64,000 nucleotides of DNA. Source: an uncultured Algibacter sp. GTDB taxonomy: Bacteria > Bacteroidota > Bacteroidia > Flavobacteriales > Flavobacteriaceae. Location: positions 620,001 through 684,000 of the forward strand of contig NZ_CANLGU010000001.1 in the NCBI RefSeq assembly GCF_947490405.1, written 5' to 3'. A program made the translations under genes and the position numbers. Shown here one piece after another: positions 35,306-45,218 of the stretch. The notes under the pieces were generated by a model that worked only from the letters and a program-made list of their open reading frames with translations, made no database searches and was not told the DNA's origin. How positions within the stretch are numbered: the stretch's first letter is position 1; every line of letters starts with the position of its first letter.

Positions 35306-36850
35306 TTATTTCATCTTCATTAACCAATTACGCACATCAATATCCTTTTTAATAATCATGCGTAAATCTTCAATTTTAACACGTTGCTGTTCCATAGAAT
35401 CTCTATGGCGAATAGTAACTGTATTGTCTTCTTTAGTATCATGATCTACAGTAATACAAAATGGTGTTCCGTTAGCATCTTGTCTTCTGTAACGTCTTCC
35501 AACCGCATCTTTCTCATCATAAATTACATTAAAATCCCATTTTAACGACTCCACTATTTCTTTTGCAATTTCTGGCAAACCATCTTTTTTAACCAATGGT
35601 AAAATTGCTGCTTTAGTAGGCGCTAAAACGCTTGGTAATTTTAAAACAGTACGTGATTTTCCGTCTCCTAAATCTTCTTCTTGTAAAGCGTTAGAGAAAA
35701 CCGCAAGAAACATTCTATCTAAACCAATAGAAGTTTCCAATACATATGGTGTGTAACTCGCATTATCCTCATGATCAAAATATTGCAATTTCTTCCCAGA
35801 GTACTCCTCATGTGCTTTTAAATCAAAATCCGTTCTTGAATGGATACCCTCTAGTTCTTTAAACCCAAATGGGAATTTAAATTCAATATCTGCAGCGGCA
35901 TCAGCATAATGTGCTAATTTCTCGTGGTCATGAAAACGGTAGTTCTCTTTCCCCATTCCTAAAGATAAATGCCATTTCATCCTAGTCTTTTTCCAATGCT
36001 CATACCATTCTCCTTGGGTGCCTGGTTTTATAAAAAACTGCATTTCCATTTGCTCAAACTCACGCATTCTAAATATAAACTGTCTTGCAACAATTTCATT
36101 CCTAAATGCCTTACCAGTTTGTGCTATACCAAAAGGGATTTTTTGTCTACTTGTTTTCTGTACATTCAAAAAGTTAACAAAAATACCTTGAGCTGTTTCT
36201 GGACGTAAATATAAATCCATAGCTGTATCAGCCGAAGCTCCAAGCTTAGTTCCAAACATTAAATTAAATTGCTTAACGTCTGTCCAGTTTTTACTACCCG
36301 TTAAAGGATCAGCAATTTCTAATTCTTCAATTAAAGCTTTTACATCAGCTAAATCTTCATTTTCTAAAGATTTAGCCATTCTTGATAGTATTATGTTTAT
36401 CTTTTCTTGATAACCTAAAACACGTCCGTTGGTAGTAATAAACTCTTCTTTATTAAAAGCTTCTCCAAAACGTTTTGCAGCCTTTTTTACTTCTTTATCA
36501 ATTTTAGTCTCAATTTTAGCACAATAATCCTCAATTAAAACATCAGCTCTGTAACGCTTTTTAGAATCTTTATTATCTATTAATGGGTCGTTAAATGCAT
36601 CAACGTGCCCTGAAGCTTTCCAAGTAGTTGGATGCATAAAAATAGCTGCGTCAATCCCTACTATATTTTCATTCATTTGCACCATGGCCTTCCACCAATA
36701 GTCGCGAATGTTTTTCTTTAACTCAGCCCCGTTTTGTGCATAATCATAAACTGCACTTAAACCATCATAAATTTCGCTACTTTGAAATACATATCCATAC
36801 TCCTTTGCATGCGAAATTACCTTCTTAAATTGATCATCTTGATTTGCCAT
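35306..36850 (-). CDS. glyS: Glycyl-tRNA synthetase (alpha2 type)
   Basis: 514 residues from ATG 36850 (MANQDDQFKKVISHAKEYGY); the frame extends nine residues further. This is the single-chain dimeric class II GlyRS with motif 1-like LRPETAQGIFVNFLN, motif 2 FGIAQTGKAFRNEI and motif 3 GLDRMFLAVF. The anticodon-binding domain is at about 415-514 (VLAPTKAAILPL). The alpha2beta2 type is absent from the window. The gene is monocistronic. Confidence 0.95.
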   Translation of the reverse strand: MANQDDQFKKVISHAKEYGYVFQSSEIYDGLSAVYDYAQNGAELKKNIRDYWWKAMVQMNENIVGIDAAIFMHPTTWKASGHVDAFNDPLIDNKDSKKRYRADVLIEDYCAKIETKIDKEVKKAAKRFGEAFNKEEFITTNGRVLGYQEKINIILSRMAKSLENEDLADVKALIEELEIADPLTGSKNWTDVKQFNLMFGTKLGASADTAMDLYLRPETAQGIFVNFLNVQKTSRQKIPFGIAQTGKAFRNEIVARQFIFRMREFEQMEMQFFIKPGTQGEWYEHWKKTRMKWHLSLGMGKENYRFHDHEKLAHYADAAADIEFKFPFGFKELEGIHSRTDFDLKAHEEYSGKKLQYFDHEDNASYTPYVLETSIGLDRMFLAVFSNALQEEDLGDGKSRTVLKLPSVLAPTKAAILPLVKKDGLPEIAKEIVESLKWDFNVIYDEKDAVGRRYRRQDANGTPFCITVDHDTKEDNTVTIRHRDSMEQQRVKIEDLRMIIKKDIDVRNWLMKMK

Positions 36851-37006
36851 AGGTGCAAAAATAAAAAACCCTCTCAAACTAAATAGTATTCTTTAAAAAA
36901 AATATAATACCGTAAATTCAGTACATATAACAGTACGAATAATTGAACTCTAAACAAGACAATACTTCTAATTTCATCATTATTAAACTAAAACTCATAT
37001 TTTTTG

Positions 37007-37014
37007 TATTTTTG
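37007..37014 (+). promoter_or_regulatory. -7-like element before the two-propeller gene
   Basis: TATTTTTG lies 31 bases before the ATG. No TTG is seen at the expected spacing; weak prediction. Confidence 0.3.
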
Positions 37015-37045
37015 CAAAACTCAAACGCTATGAAAAATTTAAACC

Positions 37046-39586
37046 ATGAAAACATTCTCCCTACACCTTGTGGTGCTTATACTTTGTGTTTGTACGACAA
37101 ATTATGCTCAAATTACGTATGAACCTGCTTTTCCTAACATTAATTTTCAATTCCCTGTAGAAATTCAAAATGCTAACGATAACTCAGACAGATTTTTTGT
37201 TTTAGAGCAACCGGGAAGGATAAAAGTGTTTCCTAATCAAAGTGATGTTACTACTACATCATTGGGCACTTTCCTTGATATTACGGACCGAGTTCGTTTC
37301 ATTAGTGGACAAGAAATAGGATTACTGGGTTTAGCTTTTCATCCTCAATATATAACTAATGGCTTTTTCTATGTCTACTACATCGCAGATAGTCCAGTTA
37401 CTGGAATTTCTGAAAGAATAGTTTTATCTAGATTTTCTAGAAGTAGCTCAGATTCCAACTTAGCGGATGCAGCAAGTGAATTGGTTATTTTTCAATTTGA
37501 TAAAAACCAAGACAATAGTAACCATAACGGCGGTAAAATAGCTTTTGGACCTGATGGATATCTTTACATTTCTGTCGGTGACGGTGGCGGTGGAAATGAC
37601 CCCCAAGGGAATGCGCAAAACACCAATAATATTTTTGGCAGTATATTAAGAATTGATGTAGACTTGGATTCAAGTAATCCTGTAGAAACAAATCCAGTTT
37701 TACCTGATGGGAACTATGAAATTCCTAGTGACAATCCATTTCTAGGAGCTAGTGGTTTAGATGAAATTTATGCTTATGGTATTAGAAATACATGGAAAAT
37801 GTCTTTCGATGAAGTTACAGGTAGATTGTGGGGCGGTGATGTAGGACAGAATGCTTTTGAAGAAATTAATATTTATGAAAATGGTAAAAACTACGGATGG
37901 AGTCGTTTTGAAGCCAACACTATTGCAAATAGTGGAGTTACCATAACAGGACCAACAGAATCTCCAGTATTTTTCGCTAACCACAATCAAGGAGACCAAT
38001 CCATTACGGGTGGTTATGTATATAGAGGGTCTGAAATTACTAGTCTAAGTCCAGATATTAATTCTAAGTATATCTACGGAGATTACATTAGCGGAAGGGT
38101 TTGGTCTTTAGATTATAATGCTTCTACTGGAAACTCAAATAGAACAGAACTGTTCAAAACCTCAGGCGAATTTATATCTTCTTTTGGAGTTGATGAAAGT
38201 GGTGAATTATATTTTAGTGATTATGGCACTAATGCGCAACTTTACAAATTAATAGACGGTACTTCTCCACCTTCTGGAACCCCAGTAGATGGAATTGGAG
38301 AATGGGCAAGTTTAAATGAAGGTATTAGTAACGGAATTATAAATACAATAGTTACTGCTCCAAATGGAAATATATATCACGGCGGAAGCTTTAATACTGC
38401 TGGTAATGTAACCGCTAATAATATTGCCATGTGGAACGAAACTTTGGGTTGGCAGGCACTAGGCAGTGGATCTAATGGAACAATAAGCAGCTTATCAATC
38501 GCGCCAAATGGCGATGTATTTGCAGGAGGTTCTTTTACTGAAATTGGAGGCATAAGTGCTCAAAACATTGCTAAATGGGATGGAACTTCCTGGTCTGCTT
38601 TAGGCACAGGAGTTGATGGTAGTGTTGCTGCTCTTGCATTACGGCCTAACGGAAATTTATACGCCGGAGGTGTTTTTGAAACCGCTAATGGAAGTACTGT
38701 TAGAAATATAGCGGAATGGAATGGTAGTCAATGGAATGCGCTTACTGATGCTACCACTACTATTGCTGGAACAAATAATGAAATTAGATCTTTAGCGTTA
38801 GATAATGACGGAACATTATATGTGGGTGGGAATTTTGATGAAGCAGGTAATATAACTGCCAATAGAATTGCTACTTGGAATGGTATTAATTGGGGAACAC
38901 TTGGCACGGGCACAAGTGGATTCGTTCAAGCGATAGCCGTAACACCAACAGATGTATATATTGGTGGAAACTTTGCTATTGCTGGCGGGCAAACTGTAAA
39001 TCGTGTTGCTCAATGGAACAAAAGCACATTGTCTTGGTCTCCTTTAGATAACGGCGTAAATAATATTATAAACACCTTAATTCATGATGGCACTTACTTG
39101 TATGCAGGAGGTGCTTTTGATTTAGCAAATATTGATACAAACAATAGTAATATTGTTAACAATATTGCACGTTGGAGTACAACGGAAGGCTGGGAAGCTT
39201 TAGGGACTAATACTAGTGTTGGAGTTAATATAAAAATCAACACATTACAATTTGCAACAGATACTGATGGAACAGACAAACTATTTGCTGGTGGAAATTT
39301 TTCTACTGCAGGAGCAACCAACGCTAATAATACAGCTAGATGGGTATCTGAAAACCTTTTAAGTATTACTTCAACTAAAGACAAGTCAATTTTCGCTTAT
39401 CCTAACCCAACTAGCGGAAAGATATTTTTATCTGAAGAAAAGGCTTGGAAATTTTTAGATCTCACTGGTAAGGTTATTAATGAAGGTTTAAGCAAAACGT
39501 TGAATATTTCAAAATACGCAGAAGGTCTTTACTTTTTGAAATTTGAAAATGGCAAAGTACTAAAAATTATAAAAAAATCTAATTGA
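37046..39586 (+). CDS. Secreted PQQ-type sugar dehydrogenase-like protein with second propeller and T9SS domain
   Basis: 846 residues. A signal peptide ends near CVCTTNYAQ (about 1-23). Residues about 25-395 form a glucose/sorbosone dehydrogenase (GSDH) propeller: GLLGLAFHPQY, NSNHNGGKIAFGPDG with the catalytic-type His160, SVGDGGGGNDPQG and YGIRNTWKMSF. About 417-760 contains seven repeats of the pattern (Y/F)xGGxFxxAGxxTxNxIAxWN, enough for a separate seven-bladed propeller. The T9SS sorting domain (about 781-846) starts SIFAYPNPTSG and ends with LKFENGKVLKIIKKSN. It is therefore exported and probably surface-attached or released. PQQ dependence and substrate are not known. The next gene starts at its stop codon. 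Confidence 0.88.
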   Translation: MKTFSLHLVVLILCVCTTNYAQITYEPAFPNINFQFPVEIQNANDNSDRFFVLEQPGRIKVFPNQSDVTTTSLGTFLDITDRVRFISGQEIGLLGLAFHPQYITNGFFYVYYIADSPVTGISERIVLSRFSRSSSDSNLADAASELVIFQFDKNQDNSNHNGGKIAFGPDGYLYISVGDGGGGNDPQGNAQNTNNIFGSILRIDVDLDSSNPVETNPVLPDGNYEIPSDNPFLGASGLDEIYAYGIRNTWKMSFDEVTGRLWGGDVGQNAFEEINIYENGKNYGWSRFEANTIANSGVTITGPTESPVFFANHNQGDQSITGGYVYRGSEITSLSPDINSKYIYGDYISGRVWSLDYNASTGNSNRTELFKTSGEFISSFGVDESGELYFSDYGTNAQLYKLIDGTSPPSGTPVDGIGEWASLNEGISNGIINTIVTAPNGNIYHGGSFNTAGNVTANNIAMWNETLGWQALGSGSNGTISSLSIAPNGDVFAGGSFTEIGGISAQNIAKWDGTSWSALGTGVDGSVAALALRPNGNLYAGGVFETANGSTVRNIAEWNGSQWNALTDATTTIAGTNNEIRSLALDNDGTLYVGGNFDEAGNITANRIATWNGINWGTLGTGTSGFVQAIAVTPTDVYIGGNFAIAGGQTVNRVAQWNKSTLSWSPLDNGVNNIINTLIHDGTYLYAGGAFDLANIDTNNSNIVNNIARWSTTEGWEALGTNTSVGVNIKINTLQFATDTDGTDKLFAGGNFSTAGATNANNTARWVSENLLSITSTKDKSIFAYPNPTSGKIFLSEEKAWKFLDLTGKVINEGLSKTLNISKYAEGLYFLKFENGKVLKIIKKSN

Positions 39587-40260
39587 TAAAAAATCTAGTA
39601 AATTTATTCTTCCCGAAAGTATGTTATGCTTGCCATAACCAACTAAGCGATAATGAAGAATCTATTTGTTTAGATTGCCGCCATGATTTACCAGTAACTA
39701 ATTTTCATTTTGATAATAACGAAAGTGTAAACAAAGTGCTATACGGTAGAGCAAAAATTGAAAACGGCACTGCTTTATTTAGATTTGAAAAAAAAGGTAA
39801 CGTTCAGCGACTCATCCATAACCTTAAGTACAAAGGTCATGAACATATTGGTTTTGTTTTAGGAAATTGGTTAGGTGGAGAATTAAAATCTATTAAAGCC
39901 TATCAAAATATTGATGCCGTTATTCCTGTTCCACTTCATAAAAACAAATTAAAAAAAAGAGGTTATAATCAGGTGACAAAATTTGGACAACAAATAGCCG
40001 AAGCTTTAAACGCCAAATATCTAGACAATGTATTGATTAAAATTTCAAACACTAAATCTCAAACTAATAAAAGGAGATTTGCAAGATGGAATAGTGGGGA
40101 TGAGCTTTTTGCATTAAAAAATATTTCAGAAATTGAAAATAAGCATATTCTAGTTGTGGATGACATTATAACAACTGGAGCGACACTAGAAGCTTGTATA
40201 TCTGTTTTAAATGCAACAGAGCATATAAAAATAAGTGTTGCAACAATGGCAATAGCTTAA
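39583..40260 (+). CDS. ComF-family phosphoribosyltransferase-like protein
   Basis: 225 residues. Start is TTG 39583, overlapping the stop codon of the preceding gene. The N-terminal zinc-ribbon cysteines are CYAC (14, 17) and CLDC (29, 32). The PRPP-binding segment ILVVDDIITTGATLEAC is near 188-204. ComF proteins take part in DNA uptake in some bacteria and otherwise have a poorly defined role. The overlap with a secreted sugar dehydrogenase gene is probably positional only. Confidence 0.9.
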   Translation: MIKNLVNLFFPKVCYACHNQLSDNEESICLDCRHDLPVTNFHFDNNESVNKVLYGRAKIENGTALFRFEKKGNVQRLIHNLKYKGHEHIGFVLGNWLGGELKSIKAYQNIDAVIPVPLHKNKLKKRGYNQVTKFGQQIAEALNAKYLDNVLIKISNTKSQTNKRRFARWNSGDELFALKNISEIENKHILVVDDIITTGATLEACISVLNATEHIKISVATMAIA

Positions 40261-40295
40261 GTAAATAACCGTTATATTTTTTAGCATAATTCATG

Positions 40296-40303
40296 TACTT
40301 TTG
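40296..40303 (+). promoter_or_regulatory. -7-like element before the Ig-like lipoprotein gene
   Basis: TACTTTTG ends 19 bases before ATG 40323; no TTG at the expected spacing, so weak. Confidence 0.35.
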
Positions 40304-40322
40304 CTAAAATTTAAAATTGTTG

Positions 40323-41927
40323 ATGAACAAGACCCTTTCAAATTTTATTTTCACTTTAATCATTGGATTCTTTTTTATAAACTGTGCAAATCGTGGAACG
40401 CCTGACGGAGGGCCTAAAGATGAAACACCTCCAAGCATTATTAAATCAGAACCAGAAAATTATTCTACAAACTTCAAAAGCAATGAAATTCGAGTTTATT
40501 TTGATGAATATATAAAAATTAAAGACCTACAAAAGCAGCTTATTATTTCACCTCCTATGAAAACACAGCCTGATGTTACACCATTGGGTAATGCCAGCAA
40601 ATACATAACTATTAAAATTTACGACACCCTCCAACCTAATACCACTTATGCATTTAATTTTGGTAATAGTATAACAGATAATAATGAAGGCAACCCATAT
40701 CCTTATTATCGATATGTATTTTCAACAGGAGATCATATTGATTCTCTATCTGTAAACGGAAATATTGTTGACGCTTTAAAAAGAGAACCCGAAACCTTTG
40801 TAAATGTGGCTTTATACGAAGTTGATTCTACATTCACTGACTCTATAATCTATAAAGAAACTCCTAAATACATTACCAATACACTGGATAGCGTTACAAC
40901 ATTTTCTATTGAAAATTTAAAATCAGGCAAGTATTTGCTTATGGCTCTTAAAGATGGTAATGGCGATAACAAATTTCAGCAAAAAACAGATCAAATAGCT
41001 TTTCATAAAAGTTTTATTGAAGTACCAACAGACTCTTCGTATACATTAAGACTTTTCAATGAAGATATAGATTTTAAAGGCACAAGACCTCGTTTAATTT
41101 CTGGCGAAAAAATTGCTTTTGGCTACGAAGGCGATTACAAAGGCATGAAAATCGATATCATTTCTGAAACCCCTTCAGAATTTGAATATCGCGTTACAAA
41201 AGACCCTAAAACAGATACTTTAAATTATTGGTACAAACCGAGGTTAGAAGTAGACTCTTTGGTTTTTAAAGTGTCTAAAAAAGAATTTGAAAAAGAATTT
41301 ACAGCTAGAATCAGCGAACAAAAACGAGATACTTTAATAATTAGTACCTACCCTTCTGGAAATATTGGTTATGACGAAGATTTTAAAATTTCTGGAACAA
41401 CGCCTTTATTAAATTTTGATGATTCTAAAATATCTATGATGGATAAGGATTCAATTCAGGTAGAATTCACCACAGATTTTAACACCCTTTTAAACACATA
41501 TTCTATAAAATTTGACAAATCTGAAGATGATAATTACCGTATTCGAATACTTCCCGAGGCTTTTGAAGATTTCTTTGGAGATAAAAACAAAGACACAATA
41601 AACTATGCCATCAAAACACGAAAAGCTTCGGATTACGGATATGTACGTTTCACTTTAATAAATGCCTCATACCCAGTAATTATTCAGCTTACCGATAAAA
41701 GTGGCAGCGTCAAACATGAAAAATCCGTAAACAAAACTGGACCTGTTGACTTCCTAAATTTAGATGCAGGCATGTATTCAATCAGAATTATACATGACGT
41801 GAACGGAAACAAAAAGTTTGACACAGGAAACTATCTAAAAAATCTTCAACCTGAAAAAGTAAGTCATTTTCAGGAGATTGAAATTCGAGCAGATTGGGGA
41901 ATTGAAGAAACACTTTCTTTTAATTAA
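40323..41927 (+). CDS. Lipoprotein with bacterial Ig-like (SbsA-type) domain
   Basis: 534 residues from ATG 40323; TTG 40317 is an alternative. Lipobox FFINC followed by ANRGTPDGGPKDETPPSI. The SbsA/Big_5-type Ig-like domain covers about 30-130 (IRVYFDEYIKIKDL, QLIISPPM, ITIKIYDTLQPNTTYAFNFG). Later segments look like further beta sandwiches with a Spa-like YLLMALKDGNGDNKFQ and IRIIHDVNGNKKFDTGNY (Cna/prealbumin-like). Commonly annotated as Ig-like domain protein in flavobacteria; likely an outer-membrane surface lipoprotein of unknown role. It converges with the omega-amidase gene by eight bases. Confidence 0.82.
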   Translation: MNKTLSNFIFTLIIGFFFINCANRGTPDGGPKDETPPSIIKSEPENYSTNFKSNEIRVYFDEYIKIKDLQKQLIISPPMKTQPDVTPLGNASKYITIKIYDTLQPNTTYAFNFGNSITDNNEGNPYPYYRYVFSTGDHIDSLSVNGNIVDALKREPETFVNVALYEVDSTFTDSIIYKETPKYITNTLDSVTTFSIENLKSGKYLLMALKDGNGDNKFQQKTDQIAFHKSFIEVPTDSSYTLRLFNEDIDFKGTRPRLISGEKIAFGYEGDYKGMKIDIISETPSEFEYRVTKDPKTDTLNYWYKPRLEVDSLVFKVSKKEFEKEFTARISEQKRDTLIISTYPSGNIGYDEDFKISGTTPLLNFDDSKISMMDKDSIQVEFTTDFNTLLNTYSIKFDKSEDDNYRIRILPEAFEDFFGDKNKDTINYAIKTRKASDYGYVRFTLINASYPVIIQLTDKSGSVKHEKSVNKTGPVDFLNLDAGMYSIRIIHDVNGNKKFDTGNYLKNLQPEKVSHFQEIEIRADWGIEETLSFN

Positions 41928-42705
41928 TATTAAAAGTGTCCCTATCATCTAAAAACTTAAGTTTATTTCTGTAAGCCTCAATATGACGTTTCTCAAGATT
42001 TACAACTTGTACATCTTCTTCATTAGGCTCAAATCCAGTCATAAGATTTCCTAAAACATCATAAACTCCAGAGTGTCCAGAATACTTACTATTTACACCA
42101 TCAACACCAACCCTATTCACACCAACACAATAACACATATTCTCGATAGCTCTAGCTTTCAATAATGCATCCCAGGCAGAAACTCTGGGCTCTGGCCAAT
42201 TAGCTACATACAATAAAACATCATAATCTTCGGTATTTCTTGACCAAACAGGAAAACGTAAATCATAACAAATTAAAGGTCTAATTTTCCAACCTTTGTA
42301 ATGTACTATTACTTTTTCTTTCCCTGAACTGTATACTTTATCCTCACCAACTAAAGTAAAAGTATGCCTTTTATCATAAAATGTTACATGTCCTGAAGGC
42401 TCAATAAAAAGTAATCGATTGTAAAAGTTATTCTTTTCTGAAATAACAACACTACCTACAATGGCAGCATTTGCTTTTAAAGCCATCTCTTTCATCCATA
42501 AAACGGTATTGCCGCCCATGGTTTCAGCAACAAATTTAGCATTCATTGTGAATCCGGTTGTAAACATTTCTGGAAGCATAATAATATCTATGGCTTCAGA
42601 AATACCCTCAATCTTTTTAGTGAAATTTTGACGGTTTTTTGTTGGGCTTTCCCAAGTTAAATCAGACTGAATTAAAGCAATTTTAAGTTCGTTTTGCATT
42701 GACAC
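41920..42705 (-). CDS. Nitrilase superfamily amidohydrolase, probable omega-amidase
   Basis: 261 residues. All three catalytic residues are present: Glu46 in LPEMFTTGF, Lys112 in YDKRHTF and Cys146 in LICYDLRFP. The order and length match the YafV/Nit2-like omega-amidases, which hydrolyse alpha-ketoglutaramate and alpha-ketosuccinamate. An aminotransferase gene of the same strand is located nearby (43355), separated by a coiled-coil gene; together they fit the glutamine transaminase-omega-amidase (methionine salvage) route. Confidence 0.88.
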   Translation of the reverse strand: MSMQNELKIALIQSDLTWESPTKNRQNFTKKIEGISEAIDIIMLPEMFTTGFTMNAKFVAETMGGNTVLWMKEMALKANAAIVGSVVISEKNNFYNRLLFIEPSGHVTFYDKRHTFTLVGEDKVYSSGKEKVIVHYKGWKIRPLICYDLRFPVWSRNTEDYDVLLYVANWPEPRVSAWDALLKARAIENMCYCVGVNRVGVDGVNSKYSGHSGVYDVLGNLMTGFEPNEEDVQVVNLEKRHIEAYRNKLKFLDDRDTFNIN

Positions 42706-42804
42706 AACAATTTAATTAACGACACTTAAATTAGTATTTTACCTCTCTTTTACCAAAAGAAAAATGTTAATTCCTTATTATATTTATATGAACTAAAATT
42801 CTTT

Positions 42805-43302
42805 TTAAGAACGCTTTAATTTCTTTTTTGCTTTTTCTGAAGCTACTTTATACTTATCAATCTTCTCTAACCATTTTGCTTCATCTTGTGGAGATAGTTT
42901 GCCCCTCTTTTTTAACTTTTCGTATTTACTAATAGCAGCCTTGTGCTTTTTAGTAGTTTTATCGAAATTAGACTGTACTTTTTTTCTTTTCTTTAATTCT
43001 TTTTCTGCCCTTTTTTGCTTCTTTTCTGCTTTTTTCTGGTCTTTTTCAGCCTTTTCTTGCTCTTTTTCTGCTTTTTCTATACGTTTTTTGGTTGCTTCGG
43101 ATGCTTCAATTTGAGTCATTTTTTTATCAAAAGCTTGAAGAATATCTTGTTTTTCATCGACAGACAAAGTATCTGTTATATCCACACCAGCTTTAAAAAC
43201 TCTATCATTTTTTATTTCATAATTAACCCCATTCAAATTAATATCTTGAGCATTTAGCACGTTTCCTAATCCAATAAATAAAAGTAATAACAAAAATCTC
43301 AT
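42805..43302 (-). CDS. Secreted Lys/Glu-rich coiled-coil protein
   Basis: 165 residues with a signal peptide (MRFLLLLLFIGLGNVLNAQ). A short domain (NLNGVNYEIKNDRVFKAG, DTLSVDEKQDILQAF) is followed by about 85 residues of Lys/Glu/Ala heptads (KRIEKAEKEQEKAEKDQK and so on). Predicted to be periplasmic or exported. Function unknown. It lies between the omega-amidase and aminotransferase genes on the same strand. The opposite strand has long open frames that are only shadows of this skewed composition. Confidence 0.75.
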   Translation of the reverse strand: MRFLLLLLFIGLGNVLNAQDINLNGVNYEIKNDRVFKAGVDITDTLSVDEKQDILQAFDKKMTQIEASEATKKRIEKAEKEQEKAEKDQKKAEKKQKRAEKELKKRKKVQSNFDKTTKKHKAAISKYEKLKKRGKLSPQDEAKWLEKIDKYKVASEKAKKKLKRS

Positions 43303-43354
43303 AATTTCTTTTTTAAATTCTATGTTTTAGACACAGGCTTTTAAAAAAAGTTAC

Positions 43355-44497
43355 CTAAATCCTATTTAAGATTTTTGCTGCTTGTTTTAGTGTATCATCT
43401 TTTTTTGCAAAACAGAACCGTAAGACTTTATCATCTATATTATTATGATTAAAAACAGATAACGGAATCGAAGCTAAGCCATACTCAACAGTTAGTCTTT
43501 TTGCGAAATCCACATCATATTCTTGAGTGATCTCTGAGTAGTCTAGCACTTGAAAATAAGTTCCTTTTGATGGTTTAAATTTAAATTTAGTGTCCTTAAT
43601 TAAATTTAAAAACAAATCACGCTTTCTCTGGTAAAATGTAGACAATCTCAAATAATGCTCTGGTTCTTGCATATAATCCGCAATACCTTTTTGGGTAGGG
43701 TGGTGCACACAAAACACACTAAATTGATGCACTTGTATAAATAGTTTCATAAGTTCTTTAGGGGCGCAACAATAACCAATACGCCAACCTGTATTATGAA
43801 AGGTTTTACAAAAAGATGCTACGATAAAACTTCTTGATTTTAAATCTGGAAACAAGCAGGCGCTTTGATGTTTTTCCTCATCGTAAATCATGTGTTCGTA
43901 TACCTCATCACTTAAAACAATAACATTCGTGTTTTTAGTGATTCGTTCTAACTCTAACATATCTTCTTTTGAAAATACTGTACCACTTGGATTATGAGGC
44001 GTATTGACAATAATCATTTTAGTACGATTATTAACCTTTTCTTTTACTAATTCCCAATCTACGTTAAAACCAGGTGCTTCAAGCTGAATAGGGATTACTT
44101 TCCCCCCATTAAGCTTTATTCCAGGTTCGTAACTATCGTAAGCAGGTTTAAAAATAATGACTTCATCATCTTTACTAATAAAGGTTGAAAGTATTGTTGA
44201 AATAGCCTGAGTTACACCTGCAGTAATTGTAATTTCGGTTTCTGGATGATATGTTGTACCATAAAGTTCATGCATTTTTTTGGCAATAGCCTCTCGTAAC
44301 TCTAAATTGCCAGCCATTGGTGCGTATTGATTATAACCAGAATTCATTGCTTCACTAACTAAATCTATAAGCTTTTGGTCGCTACCAAAATCTGGAAACC
44401 CTTGAGACAAGTTTATAGCGTCGTGTACTTTGGCTAATTTGCTCATTACAGAAAAAATGGTAGTTCCTACCTCGGGTAATTTTGAATCATGTTGCAT
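43355..44497 (-). CDS. Class I/II aminotransferase, methionine/glutamine-type (YbdL-like)
   Basis: 380 residues. PLP-binding Lys231 in ASFCKTFHNTGWRIG, with NTPHNPSG and the SDEVYEHMIYD aspartate. The N-terminal INLSQGFPDFG is typical of kynurenine aminotransferase/glutamine transaminase K and of the E. coli methionine aminotransferase YbdL. Its product keto acid could be handled by the omega-amidase at 41920. The two genes are separated only by the coiled-coil gene. Confidence 0.88.
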   Translation of the reverse strand: MQHDSKLPEVGTTIFSVMSKLAKVHDAINLSQGFPDFGSDQKLIDLVSEAMNSGYNQYAPMAGNLELREAIAKKMHELYGTTYHPETEITITAGVTQAISTILSTFISKDDEVIIFKPAYDSYEPGIKLNGGKVIPIQLEAPGFNVDWELVKEKVNNRTKMIIVNTPHNPSGTVFSKEDMLELERITKNTNVIVLSDEVYEHMIYDEEKHQSACLFPDLKSRSFIVASFCKTFHNTGWRIGYCCAPKELMKLFIQVHQFSVFCVHHPTQKGIADYMQEPEHYLRLSTFYQRKRDLFLNLIKDTKFKFKPSKGTYFQVLDYSEITQEYDVDFAKRLTVEYGLASIPLSVFNHNNIDDKVLRFCFAKKDDTLKQAAKILNRI

Positions 44498-44528
44498 AGA
44501 AGTAAATATAGCAACTTCTAATAAAAGT

Positions 44529-45218
44529 TTAAATACCTAATTTGGAAAGCAATTCTTGCTTATAAGTCCGCCCAATAGGGATTTTATTGTCTTTAACATA
44601 AATAGTATTCCCTGAAATTTTGCTTACAAACGTGGTGTTCACAATAAAAGATTTATGCACTTGAATGAATACGTTTTTAGGTAGTTTTTCATTCCAGTTT
44701 TTTAAAGAATCAATATAAGAAAGCTTTTTGTTTCCTGTTACTACCGTGATATAATTACGTTCAGACTCTATGTACAATATATTATTTAATACAATTTTAT
44801 GGAGGGTTTTATCTACATTTAAAAAGATAGAGTTTTCATTTTCATTCGAAACAGGTTTAGGAATTTCAACCCTATCTTTAGCCTTGTTTATAGCTCTTAA
44901 AAATCGATCAAAAGAAAACGGTTTAACTAAATAGTCTACAATAGTAGCCAACTCAAAACTACCAACTGCATATTCTGAGTAAGCTGTGGTCATGATAATT
45001 GCAGGTGGGTTTTTAACCGTTTTTATAAAATCCAAACCAGACATATCTGGCAAATTAATATCAAGAAAAACCAAATCAACTGATTCTTGGTTTAAAAACG
45101 AATTAGCCTCAATAGCTGCCTGAAACGTTTTGACTAATTCTAGATTTGGTATTTTAGAAATAAAACGCTTCAAAATCTTTTGCGCAGGAATTTCATCTTC
45201 TATTATTACACAAGTCAT
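44529..45218 (-). CDS. LytTR-family response regulator
   Basis: 229 residues. The receiver has the acceptor Asp53 in LVFLDINLPDMSG and the Lys in LVKPFSFDRF. The C-terminal LytTR DNA-binding domain (about 130-229) includes YIESERNYITVVTGNKK and FIQVHKSFIVN. It overlaps the kinase stop by four bases and is the second gene of the kinase-regulator operon. Confidence 0.93.
   Translation of the reverse strand: MTCVIIEDEIPAQKILKRFISKIPNLELVKTFQAAIEANSFLNQESVDLVFLDINLPDMSGLDFIKTVKNPPAIIMTTAYSEYAVGSFELATIVDYLVKPFSFDRFLRAINKAKDRVEIPKPVSNENENSIFLNVDKTLHKIVLNNILYIESERNYITVVTGNKKLSYIDSLKNWNEKLPKNVFIQVHKSFIVNTTFVSKISGNTIYVKDNKIPIGRTYKQELLSKLGI

Noticed and set aside
38728-39384. Minus-strand open frames within the two-propeller gene
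   Set aside because: They mirror the repeat blades of the real gene and have no independent support.
42899-43257. Long open frames opposite the coiled-coil gene
   Set aside because: They come from the skewed Lys/Glu codons of the real gene on the other strand, and encode Phe/Leu/Cys-rich strings without any domain.
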